From Acidobacteriota bacterium (GTDB lineage Bacteria; Acidobacteriota; Terriglobia; Terriglobales; Acidobacteriaceae): 7,795 bases of DNA. The notes under the pieces are model-generated. The model worked only from the letters and a program-made list of their open reading frames with translations, was not told the origin of the DNA and searched no databases. The stretch is taken from positions 1 to 7,795 of the forward strand of contig JAJXZK010000429.1 in the NCBI GenBank assembly GCA_021780095.1, in the 5' to 3' direction. The position numbers were made by a program, and so were the translations under genes. Position 1 is the first letter of the stretch; each line of letters starts with the position of its first letter. This document shows, piece by piece, positions 1-6,227 of this stretch.

Positions 1-414
1 CAGCATCCACGAGCCGTTGAACCGCGTCGCAAAATTGCCCACCGGGGTTGGCTTGTTCAGGCTGTTCAGCGCGAAATCCGCCGCAGTGAATTGTTGCTGC
101 CGCAGCCTCGTGCCAAAGACGTACACGGGATCGTTGCCTCGTGAAATGTCTTCGGCGAAATTCAGCCGCGGCAACAGTCCCGTGCGCGCCTGGCTCACTC
201 CGGCGTTCGCGGCCTCCAAATCGGCCCGCGCCATCCCCGCCTCTGGGTTTTTCCCCAGGGCCTGGTCAATCGCCTGGCGCAAGGTCAATGTAGGCGCCGG
301 TGCTGCGGATGGCTGGGCTTCTTGTGTCCAGCCAGATTGCGATCCCGCGACCGTTAGCGCAATGAGGCCCACCAGCAGGGCTATCGCCTTGCTCACACGA
401 CTTCTACTTCCCAT
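1..414 (-). CDS. TolC-family outer membrane efflux protein (N-terminal part, runs off the left edge)
   Basis: 138 codons are open on the minus strand from ATG 412-414 to base 1; the rest lies outside the window. Members of this family form the outer-membrane/periplasmic tunnel of RND or ABC tripartite efflux pumps. Seen: a basic N-terminus (MGSRSRVSK), a hydrophobic stretch at residues 10-24 (AIALLVGLIALTVAG) that looks like a Sec signal peptide, an Ala/Pro-rich linker, then LTLRQAIDQALGKNPE at about 43-58, the usual opening of the TolC repeat. It continues with a helical stretch and GNDPVYVFGTRLRQQQF, where TolC proteins enter the first beta-strand region. A purine-rich GGAAAGGG lies about 10 bases before the ATG. 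A GTG at codon 7 is a weaker alternative start. It is 101 bp downstream of the sigma factor gene on the same strand, so it is probably part of a sigma-controlled efflux operon whose adaptor and permease genes would lie to the left. The exact pump class cannot be told from this fragment. Confidence 0.88.
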   Translation of the reverse strand, partial: MGSRSRVSKAIALLVGLIALTVAGSQSGWTQEAQPSAAPAPTLTLRQAIDQALGKNPEAGMARADLEAANAGVSQARTGLLPRLNFAEDISRGNDPVYVFGTRLRQQQFTAADFALNSLNKPTPVGNFATRFNGSWML

Positions 415-454
415 CGCTGGAATCCCTTTCCGTTGGGTCTCTTCACTGGAATAA

Positions 455-480
455 AGACCGCTGGTCGGGAAAACGTTACA
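455..480 (-). promoter_or_regulatory. Candidate ECF-type promoter in front of the TolC gene
   Basis: Read on the minus strand, TGTAAC (480-475) is followed after 15 bases by GGTCT (459-455). TGTAAC is the -35 element known for Bacillus subtilis SigX-type ECF promoters, and a GTC-containing -10 is typical of ECF sigmas. The spacing is at the short end of the usual range. The predicted transcript start would be some 30 bases before the tolC ATG, a natural leader length. The neighbouring ECF sigma gene makes it a reasonable target. This is inferred from one site only; no second copy was found in front of the sigma gene. Confidence 0.45.
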
Positions 481-515
481 GTTTTTCTGAAGTATTTTTT
501 GCGAGGGGGCGTTTC

Positions 516-1403
516 TCAGGACGCGACAGGCGTCGTCGCGTCGGACGGACGGCTTTCCAGCAAGCGCAGATATTCCTCGGCCAGCAATCGCCGAAGGGAG
601 GCGCAGGTGTCGCTGTCGAATGGCATGTTCAGTTTGCGGCATCGGTCGATGGCCAGCTTCAGGTCAGACAGAAAGGCAATACACGCCGGACAAGCGTCGA
701 TATGGGCTCGCATCTGCTTGCAATTCTTCGTTTCCATGCGCCCATCCAGATATTCGGACAAATTTCCGAAGATCTCCATGCATTCCCGTGGGCGTTTGTC
801 GCTGGAGGGCTTTTTGCGGCGTGGGGGAGCCTCCGGCCCGCGTTGCAGCTTCTCGAACTCTTTCCGCAGCAGCAGTCGCGCCCGGTGCAGGCGCACCCGG
901 ACTGTTCCCGGCTGCAGCGCAAGCACAGCCGCCACCTGGTCGGTGTCCAGTTCCTCCATGTCGTGCAGCACCAGCACCAGTCGATATCGGGGAGGAAGCC
1001 GCAGCACCGCATCATGCACCCGAACTTGATCTTCGTGGGTCAAGGCGTTTTGTTCCGGACTGGCTGCCGCCGCTGTTAGCAGTGCACTCAACTCGTCGCC
1101 GTCGGGCAGCAGATCGGCCAGCGCAACCGTCTTATGGCTCGATTCCTTTTTTCGATTGCGCCAGCAGCGGTTCCGAGCCGCCGTGTACAGCCATACCGAT
1201 AACGCCCGAGGATCTTCGATTTTTGCCAGGTGCGGCAGGGAACTCACCAGCACATCCTGCATGGTGTCTTCGGCGTCTTCCCTGTGCCCGCACAGCTTCA
1301 TGCTGAAGGAGAAAAGTGTCCCCTGCAACAGCCGCAGCGCGTTCGGCACGCCGGCGGGGTCGTTCCGTAATATTTGAATCGCCTCTTGTAGATCGGGACG
1401 CAT
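516..1403 (-). CDS. ECF sigma-70 family factor with C-terminal anti-sigma-type zinc finger
   Basis: 295 residues, ATG at 1403 with GAGG close upstream (GAGGAAAATG). Residues about 22-86 form sigma region 2 (REDAEDTMQDVLVSS, then WLYTAARNRCWRNRKK). Residues about 123-178 form region 4 with its helix-turn-helix (LPPRYRLVLVLHDMEELDTDQVAAVL, then GTVRVRLHRAR, interrupted here for brevity). ECF proteins usually end near 170-200 residues. This one continues through a basic linker (about 188-206) into a ZAS/zf-HC2-like domain: C208, then H234-x3-C238-x2-C241, with the family's YLDG motif at 218-221. In the usual arrangement this zinc finger is a separate anti-sigma or small partner protein; here both are in one uninterrupted frame. 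There is no membrane segment, so it should be cytosolic. It probably regulates the tolC gene 101 bp downstream. Whether the finger senses metal/redox state, inhibits the sigma domains, or aids activity cannot be told from sequence. Confidence 0.9.
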   Translation of the reverse strand: MRPDLQEAIQILRNDPAGVPNALRLLQGTLFSFSMKLCGHREDAEDTMQDVLVSSLPHLAKIEDPRALSVWLYTAARNRCWRNRKKESSHKTVALADLLPDGDELSALLTAAAASPEQNALTHEDQVRVHDAVLRLPPRYRLVLVLHDMEELDTDQVAAVLALQPGTVRVRLHRARLLLRKEFEKLQRGPEAPPRRKKPSSDKRPRECMEIFGNLSEYLDGRMETKNCKQMRAHIDACPACIAFLSDLKLAIDRCRKLNMPFDSDTCASLRRLLAEEYLRLLESRPSDATTPVAS

Positions 1404-1638
1404 TTTCCTCGAACCTAAACTGATGCAGAATGCCGATTCAATTCTATCCTCCCGGTTTCAAAAATCGGCCCAGATCTCAGTGCCAAAAGCCCGCCTCGTC
1501 GACACCTGCGTAAACCCTTTAGCATCTTCGATTGCCGGCGACAGCCACGCAAACCAGCTACCCATGGAACATGGGGAAATTCCTCCCCCGATCCACCTGG
1601 CTAAGTTATGCTGGAAACGGGTCATCGCAGGCCTGCGT
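1404..1638. promoter_or_regulatory. Divergent intergenic region between the sigma factor and desaturase genes
   Basis: The two genes are transcribed away from each other, so both promoters should lie in or near this stretch. For the sigma gene (minus strand) there is a TAGAAT -10-like hexamer at 1446-1441, about 38 bases before its ATG, without a convincing -35; a TGAAAC (1460-1455) resembles an ECF -35 but lacks a GTC -10 at the right distance. For the desaturase no good promoter was recognised. The plus-strand frame is open through most of this stretch (ATGs at 1423 and 1564), so part of it could be coding if the desaturase starts earlier. An imperfect GGGG/CCCC inverted repeat lies at 1573-1588. 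Confidence 0.35.
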
Positions 1639-2652
1639 ATGCATGCTACGGATCAGTCCGTAAAAGTCGCCTGGTATCGTTCGCCAGTCAGCCGCGAGCA
1701 ACTGCAGGCCCTCAACCGGCGCAGCGATTTCATGGGTTTTCTCCAGACCGGCGGCTACCTGGGCTTGCTCGCTTTCACCGGGACCCTCATCTGCGTCTCC
1801 GCCGGCCGGCTGCCTTGGCCCATCGTGGTGCTGCTATGTTTCATTCATGGAATGTTCTGGGCATTTCTTATCAACGGATTTCACGAGTTTGTCCACAACT
1901 CCGTGTTCGAAACGAAGTCTCTCAACTGGTTTTTCGCGCGAGCCTTCGCTTTTCTCGGCTGGCATAATCCCTATGAGTTCTGGGCCAGCCACACGGAACA
2001 TCACAAGTACACGCTGCATCCGCCCGACGATTTAGAAGTGGTGCTTCCCGTTGAATTGTCGCTGAAGGGTTTTCTCAAAACCGGATTCATCAATCCGGTT
2101 GGACTGTGGCAGACCCTATCGAAGACGATCCGCGTCGCTCGCGGCAAGCTCCAGGGTGCATGGGAGACTTCACTTTTTCCTGACGCTGCCGTAAAAGAAA
2201 AACGCAGCGTGGTGCGGTGGGCACGGCTGCTCCTCGCGGGTCACGCGGCCATCGTTCTGATCTCGATCGCCATGCATTGGTGGATGCTGCCGGTTGTCAT
2301 TACATTGGCGCCGTTCTACGGAGGATGGTTGCATTATCTCTGCAACAACAGCCAGCACGCGGGTCTACAGGATAACGTGCCTGACTTTCGCCTATGCTGC
2401 CGCACTATCACGTTGAATCCGTTGCTCAGTTTTCTCTACTGGCACATGCATTACCACACGGAGCATCACATGTATGCCGCCGTCCCCTGCTATCGGCTCG
2501 CGAAGTTACACGCGCTGATTCGTCACGATCTGCCGCCCACTTTCCATGGCCTGTACGCCACGTGGACGCAGATTGCCGCGATCCTGCGGCAACAGCGGCA
2601 GAATCCGGCCTACCAATATGTCCAGGAGCTGCCGCTGCGCGCGCAACGGTAG
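1639..2652 (+). CDS. Membrane fatty acid desaturase family protein
   Basis: An integral-membrane di-iron enzyme of the fatty acid desaturase superfamily, which uses O2 and reduced electron carriers to desaturate or hydroxylate lipid-like substrates. With the ATG at 1639 it has 337 residues. The histidine boxes are complete: HEFVH (82-86), HTEHH (118-122), QHAGL (239-243) and HMHYHTEHH (269-277). Hydrophobic segments lie at about 38-56, 61-80, 196-212 and 216-233, placing the boxes on the cytoplasmic side as is usual. Start choice: the frame is open upstream to ATG 1423 (409 residues) and has another ATG at 1564 (362 residues). I prefer 1639 because family-like sequence begins at VAWYRSPVSREQL just after it, GCAGG lies 7 bases before it, and ATG 1423 would leave only 19 bp to the divergent sigma gene. 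The substrate is unknown: fatty acyl chains are likely, but related enzymes act on other small molecules. No ferredoxin or reductase partner gene is next to it. Confidence 0.88.
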   Translation: MHATDQSVKVAWYRSPVSREQLQALNRRSDFMGFLQTGGYLGLLAFTGTLICVSAGRLPWPIVVLLCFIHGMFWAFLINGFHEFVHNSVFETKSLNWFFARAFAFLGWHNPYEFWASHTEHHKYTLHPPDDLEVVLPVELSLKGFLKTGFINPVGLWQTLSKTIRVARGKLQGAWETSLFPDAAVKEKRSVVRWARLLLAGHAAIVLISIAMHWWMLPVVITLAPFYGGWLHYLCNNSQHAGLQDNVPDFRLCCRTITLNPLLSFLYWHMHYHTEHHMYAAVPCYRLAKLHALIRHDLPPTFHGLYATWTQIAAILRQQRQNPAYQYVQELPLRAQR

Positions 2653-2665
2653 AGCCATCAATTTC

Positions 2666-3277
2666 CTAAACGCCGGTGGCCTCAATGGTCGCGCCGATCA
2701 TCGCGTCAAATCCCATGCAGGAATTCAGCATCAGGTGATAAATGCGATAGTCGTTCCATACATTGTGATAAAAATGCTCGACGTACTCGGCGCGCCGCTG
2801 GTCCGTGGCCGCAAGTTCGCGTTCCGCAACCCCCTTCTTATCGGGAAATGCCTGTTCAAACCAGCGAACCTTCCTGGCTGTCGAGGCATACACAAACGTG
2901 TGAAAGCATCCCGTAATTCCATGCAGCGCGCAGGCCGCACCGCGTCCGACGATCACGCATTTCCCCGCACGCGCCTTCTCCACCATCACTTCCTGCGCCA
3001 GTTCGGTGATCCGCGTCGCATCCAGAATTTCTCGCTCTACCGTGATATCGGCGCGCTCGTTGCTGCCGTGCCAGAAGGCACGCCCCACCTTGCTGTACCA
3101 GGGATCTAAACGTTCATCCCGGCGCTTTACTTCCGCAGCCGATATGCCGCCGCGCTTGGCCACTTCGTCGATCAAAGATTGATCGAGTAAATCCCACTTC
3201 AAATGTTGCGCTAAAAGCCGGGCAAACTCCCCGCCGCGGCTTCCATATTCCCGTTCTACTGTAATCACTTGAATCAT
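2666..3277 (-). CDS. Cytidylate kinase-like family protein
   Basis: 203 residues from ATG 3277, chosen because GAGAG stands 4 bases before it; a TTG six codons upstream (3295) is a poorer start. It resembles the cytidylate-kinase-like family (P-loop NMP-kinase fold), whose physiological substrate is generally not established. Seen: ITVEREYGSRGGEFARLLAQ (residues 5-24), the family's modified nucleotide-binding loop; DLLDQSLIDEVAKRGG; VIVGRGAACAL (108-118), the inner strand and loop; and TDQRRAEYVEHFYHNVWNDY (158-177), an Arg-rich lid-like segment ending with the usual YHLMLNS strand. The loop has Arg where relatives commonly have Gly (GSGG to GSRGG), which could weaken phosphate binding. No signal peptide or membrane segment, so cytosolic. 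It follows mutS2 on the same strand by 82 bp; co-transcription is possible, as no clear terminator or strong promoter was seen between them. Its 3' end faces the desaturase 3' end across 13 bp. It is distinct from housekeeping Cmk, which has a normal GSGKGT loop. Confidence 0.82.
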   Translation of the reverse strand: MIQVITVEREYGSRGGEFARLLAQHLKWDLLDQSLIDEVAKRGGISAAEVKRRDERLDPWYSKVGRAFWHGSNERADITVEREILDATRITELAQEVMVEKARAGKCVIVGRGAACALHGITGCFHTFVYASTARKVRWFEQAFPDKKGVAERELAATDQRRAEYVEHFYHNVWNDYRIYHLMLNSCMGFDAMIGATIEATGV

Positions 3278-3359
3278 TGTTCTCTCTCGCGCCAAATTTT
3301 AGATGCAGGGCATCGCGGTCGCGGTGATGTCAGCACCCAAAATATCCGATTTCCAAACG

Positions 3360-5882
3360 CTATTGCCGCAACTCCACTACCGTCGCGCCAGCTCCGCCCT
3401 CATTCTGCGGCGGCTCGCTTACCTTCTCGACCTGCGGATGGCTCCCCAAATAGGCGCGCAAAGATTTCCGCAGAATTCCCATGCCGACACCGTGCACAAT
3501 GCGAACCTGCGGTACTCCGTCCAAAAATGCCTGGTCCAGAAACTTCTCCACCGCGTCCGTCGCCTCTTCCACCGTTCGACCGATCACGTTGATCTCGGTC
3601 GCACTCGAACTCATCTCCCCTGCCCGCTCTCGGTTCAGGGAAACCCGGATCCCTTTGCTGCGCGCGGCTGCTACCGGTGTCAGATGGCGGGCACGGTCGG
3701 CCGCGGAGGTTACAACCTCGGCAATATCGTTGCGGCGAATCCGCATTTTCAGCTGCCCGACGGAGACCTCAAAATTCTCATCATCCACCTGCCGCTCCAC
3801 CACCGCGGATTTCCCCAGCGAACGCAGCTTCACCGTGTCTCCAACATTCACGCTGCGAACGATATGCGGCTGCGCGTTCGGATCTCCGCGGTCCGCGCCG
3901 GTTTGATGCGCCACCACCGTGGCATCCACTTGCTCGCGGAATTCGCGGCGCAGTTTTGCCAGCCCGCGCTCCGCCTGCTTCGCCACTTTTTTCTGAGCGC
4001 TGCTGTCCTCAATACCGCGCAATACCTCCCGCACCTGCGCCTCGAACGCTTTCAGTAGCGAGGACAACTTCGCTTCCATCTCCTGCACCTTGCGCTGCTG
4101 TTCCTGGCGTCCCTCGCGCTCCAGGCGCTGGCGCTCTTTGGCAATGTCTTCTTCGCGACGTTGCAACTGTGCTCGTTCTGTGTTCACCGCCATCAGGTCG
4201 GCATGCAGTCGATCGAGAAAACGCCCAATTTCCACTGCTTGGCTTCCCAGCCGTTGCTTCGCATTCGCCAGAATGTCCGCATCCATTCCAAGTCGCTCGG
4301 CAATGTGGATGCCTGCCGAAACTCCGGGCACGCCGACGCGAATGTGATACGTGGGGGCGAAAGTCTCCTCTTCAAAGCCTGCCGCGGCATTCTGCACTCC
4401 CGGCGTGTTGGCTGCGTACACCTTCAAGGAAGTGTGATGGGTAGAGATCAAACACCAGGCGTGCCGCGCGGAAAAGTGCGCCGCAATCGCCGCCGCCAGC
4501 GCGGCGCCTTCCTCCGGATCGGTGGCGGAACCCAACTCGTCCAGCAACACGAGGGAGCTGGCCGTAGCGAGCTCCGATATTTCATTCAATCGCGTGATAT
4601 GCGCCGAGAAGCTGGAAAGATCCTGCTCGATCGATTGTGCGTCGCCAATGTCCGCCAGCACCGCGTCAAACACAGGCAGCTCGACTGCCTCCGCCGGCAC
4701 AGGAATTCCTGCCTGCGCCATCAAGGCCAGCAATCCAACGGCCTTCAACGCGACAGTTTTGCCGCCGGTATTTGGCCCGCTAATGATCAACTGCGGCGTT
4801 GCGGCAGGCAACCCCAGGTCCAGGGGAACAATCGTTTTCGGTTCGAAAGCTTGTTCGTTGCGCCCGGATCGCCGCGCCAATGCTTCTCCGCGCAGACGTT
4901 TCTCCAGCAGCGGATGCCGCGCCCCTTTCAGGACGATTCGCTCCGATCCCTGTGGCGAAAACACAGGCGCTGTGCACTGAAAGTCCGCCGCAAATCTCGC
5001 CCGCGCAAACAGCGACTCCAATTCCGCCAGAATCGCGGCGCTTACTCGAATTACCTCCGCATGATCACCCACCTGCCGCGTCATCGCCGCCAGTATCCGG
5101 CGTTCTTCCTCCTGCTCTTCTTCCAGCAACCGCTGCAGCTCATTGTTCTGCTCGATGGTCTCGATTGGCTCAATGAAAAAGGTCTGCCCGCTGGAACTGG
5201 CTCCATGCATCACGCCGGGAACGCGCCGCTTCCACTCGGCTTTTACCGGCAACACAAAACGCTCGCCTCGCACCGTAATCAAGTCTTCCTGCAAGGAGCC
5301 TTCGGGACCGAGCCTTCGCAGCATCGACCGCAAACTTTCTTCAACCGTCCGCTGTTGGCGCTCCATCTGCCGGCGGATTCGAGCCAGCTCCGGCGAGGCA
5401 TGATCCGCAATCGAGCCGTCCGCTTCAAATTTTCCGTCGAGTGCCTGCATCAACCCCGTGAATCGGCTTTCGACTAACGGAATCGCCAGTTCGCGCAGAG
5501 AGGGGATTTGCTCGCGCAACTCTTCCGAAAATGATTGGTGCCACTCCTGAAAAGCGCGAAAACGTCCGACCAGCGCCGACAAGGCCCGGAGTTCACCCAC
5601 TTCCAGCACCGCTCCGTGGATGCGAGCGCGATCCAGCAAGTCGGCCGGATCGACCAATCCGTGGAAATCGAAGTCGGAGCCGGCGCGCAATAATTGGAGC
5701 CCCTCGCTGACGCGCTGTTGCTCGGTGCTGGCCCATGCGGCATTGCCGGAAGGCTCCAGCGCCCGTGTCCATGCACGGCCAGGTTCGGTCGTGGAGTATC
5801 CCGCGACCATTTCTCGCAGGCGGCCAAACTCCAGCATCTCCGCGCTGGTGTGCGCCAGCGGCGAGGGCACATTCGGGAACAT
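3360..5882 (-). CDS. mutS2: MutS2 family ATPase with C-terminal Smr domain
   Basis: 840 residues, full length for the family. Start at ATG 5882, which has GGGAG 7 bases upstream; an in-frame GTG two codons earlier (5888) overlaps that site. MutS2 is a MutS paralogue lacking the mismatch-recognition domain; known members suppress recombination or rescue collided ribosomes. Order of parts: helical core/clamp (1-350) with RGERFVLPVKAEWK and HGASSSGQTFFIEP; ATPase with Walker A GPNTGGKT (369-376), DIGDAQSIEQDLSSFSAHI (411-429), Walker B LVLLDE (444-449) and the STHHTSLK switch (480-487); a charged coiled coil (about 556-615); a KOW-like beta segment (about 678-712); and the Smr domain (about 755-840). 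All ATPase residues look intact. In Smr the usual LDLRG opening reads INVIG (764-768) and the usual HGKGTG reads HGVGMG (797-802), so the nuclease signature is altered while the fold pattern (LDQAFLDG, GGAGATVVEL) is kept. It stands 345 bp downstream of the hppA end, probably with its own promoter. Confidence 0.96.
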   Translation of the reverse strand: MFPNVPSPLAHTSAEMLEFGRLREMVAGYSTTEPGRAWTRALEPSGNAAWASTEQQRVSEGLQLLRAGSDFDFHGLVDPADLLDRARIHGAVLEVGELRALSALVGRFRAFQEWHQSFSEELREQIPSLRELAIPLVESRFTGLMQALDGKFEADGSIADHASPELARIRRQMERQQRTVEESLRSMLRRLGPEGSLQEDLITVRGERFVLPVKAEWKRRVPGVMHGASSSGQTFFIEPIETIEQNNELQRLLEEEQEEERRILAAMTRQVGDHAEVIRVSAAILAELESLFARARFAADFQCTAPVFSPQGSERIVLKGARHPLLEKRLRGEALARRSGRNEQAFEPKTIVPLDLGLPAATPQLIISGPNTGGKTVALKAVGLLALMAQAGIPVPAEAVELPVFDAVLADIGDAQSIEQDLSSFSAHITRLNEISELATASSLVLLDELGSATDPEEGAALAAAIAAHFSARHAWCLISTHHTSLKVYAANTPGVQNAAAGFEEETFAPTYHIRVGVPGVSAGIHIAERLGMDADILANAKQRLGSQAVEIGRFLDRLHADLMAVNTERAQLQRREEDIAKERQRLEREGRQEQQRKVQEMEAKLSSLLKAFEAQVREVLRGIEDSSAQKKVAKQAERGLAKLRREFREQVDATVVAHQTGADRGDPNAQPHIVRSVNVGDTVKLRSLGKSAVVERQVDDENFEVSVGQLKMRIRRNDIAEVVTSAADRARHLTPVAAARSKGIRVSLNRERAGEMSSSATEINVIGRTVEEATDAVEKFLDQAFLDGVPQVRIVHGVGMGILRKSLRAYLGSHPQVEKVSEPPQNEGGAGATVVELRQ

Positions 5883-5894
5883 AGTCACGCTCCC
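5883..5894 (-). promoter_or_regulatory. Ribosome binding site that fixes the mutS2 start
   Basis: GGGAG (5894-5890) lies 7 bases upstream of the ATG at 5882, the ideal distance, whereas it overlaps the alternative GTG at 5888. This supports the shorter N-terminus MFPNVPSPLAH. A tiny frame with ATGs at 5914 and 5896 (GTG at 5920) ends with TGA at 5887-5885, two bases before this ATG. Confidence 0.6.
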
Positions 5895-5943
5895 ATGGTA
5901 GCCGCTTTCACCATCGCCACGTCAGCCGCGACGAGAGGCTTGA

Positions 5944-5965
5944 CCTCCGGTCGATAATCCGGAGG
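5944..5965 (-). repeat. Inverted repeat in the mutS2 leader
   Basis: A perfect 7-bp stem, CCTCCGG (5944-5950) and CCGGAGG (5959-5965), with an 8-base loop (TCGATAAT on the plus strand). It sits about 60-85 bases upstream of the mutS2 ATG. No T run follows on either strand, so it does not look like an intrinsic terminator. In the minus-strand RNA the two arms are anti-Shine-Dalgarno-like (CCUCC) and Shine-Dalgarno-like (GGAGG), but no start codon follows the GGAGG at normal distance. It could be an RNA leader structure or a protein-binding palindrome; function unknown. Confidence 0.5.
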
Positions 5966-6115
5966 CTCACCAGCGCGTGCTCAGTCCGTTACAACTGCTC
6001 GAAAGAGCCGTGCCAAGAGAAGATGACCCGGAAATGCCGAATGGCTATTCTTATCACCTTGGGGGAGGGGTACGAGTAGCCACTGGTTTGTTGCCGGCGC
6101 GCATCGTCTTGAAAC

Positions 6116-6142
6116 GTTATAGAAGATCAAAGGTGCCAGCAA
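6116..6142 (-). promoter_or_regulatory. Weak sigma-70-like promoter candidate for mutS2
   Basis: On the minus strand TTGCTG (6142-6137) is followed after 15 bases by TATAAC (6121-6116), a 5/6 match to the -10 consensus in the A/T-richer part of the gap. The spacer is shorter than the usual 17 and the leader would be about 230 bases, so this is only a candidate. Confidence 0.28.
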
Positions 6143-6227
6143 GCCTTGGTTATGTTTCCAACCGCATCCAAGTGATCCGTATTTCTGTTTTCCATTCACG
6201 ATCACCGGCGGCGGTCGTTAACTCAAC

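Larger units (their letters stand above)
5883..6227. other. 345-bp gap between hppA and mutS2, no convincing gene
   Basis: Both flanking genes are on the minus strand, so this stretch holds the hppA 3' end and the mutS2 5' leader. Short open frames exist (minus 5981-6205, plus 5977-6243), but their translations are rich in unlike residues, show no domain pattern and lack good ribosome binding sites. The part from about 6100 to 6227 is visibly richer in A and T than the genes. No strong intrinsic terminator follows hppA: only a 4-bp ACCG/CGGT inverted repeat near 6203-6215, without a T run. No tRNA-like T-arm was seen. Confidence 0.6.

Noticed and set aside
433..1306. Plus-strand open frames opposite the sigma factor (433-1029, 620-1306)
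   Set aside because: Antisense to an intact sigma/zinc-finger protein, with low-complexity Ser/Arg or Pro/Ala translations and no recognisable motif.
1573..1588. GGGG...CCCC inverted repeat as an operator or riboswitch
   Set aside because: Only 4 bp of pairing, common by chance, and it may lie inside coding sequence if the desaturase starts at 1564.
4161..5477. Long plus-strand open frame (438 codons) opposite mutS2, with others at 3303-4058 and 3677-4444
   Set aside because: They are antisense to a clearly conserved MutS2 sequence, are Arg/Ser/Pro/His-rich with no domain pattern, and are expected shadows of a GC-rich gene.
5944..5965. Hairpin as an intrinsic terminator of hppA
   Set aside because: It lies more than 260 bases after the hppA stop and has no T run on either strand.
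5970..5993. Second TGTAAC (minus strand, 5993-5988) as an ECF -35 for mutS2
   Set aside because: No GTC-type -10 follows at 15-17 bases; chance occurrence is likely.
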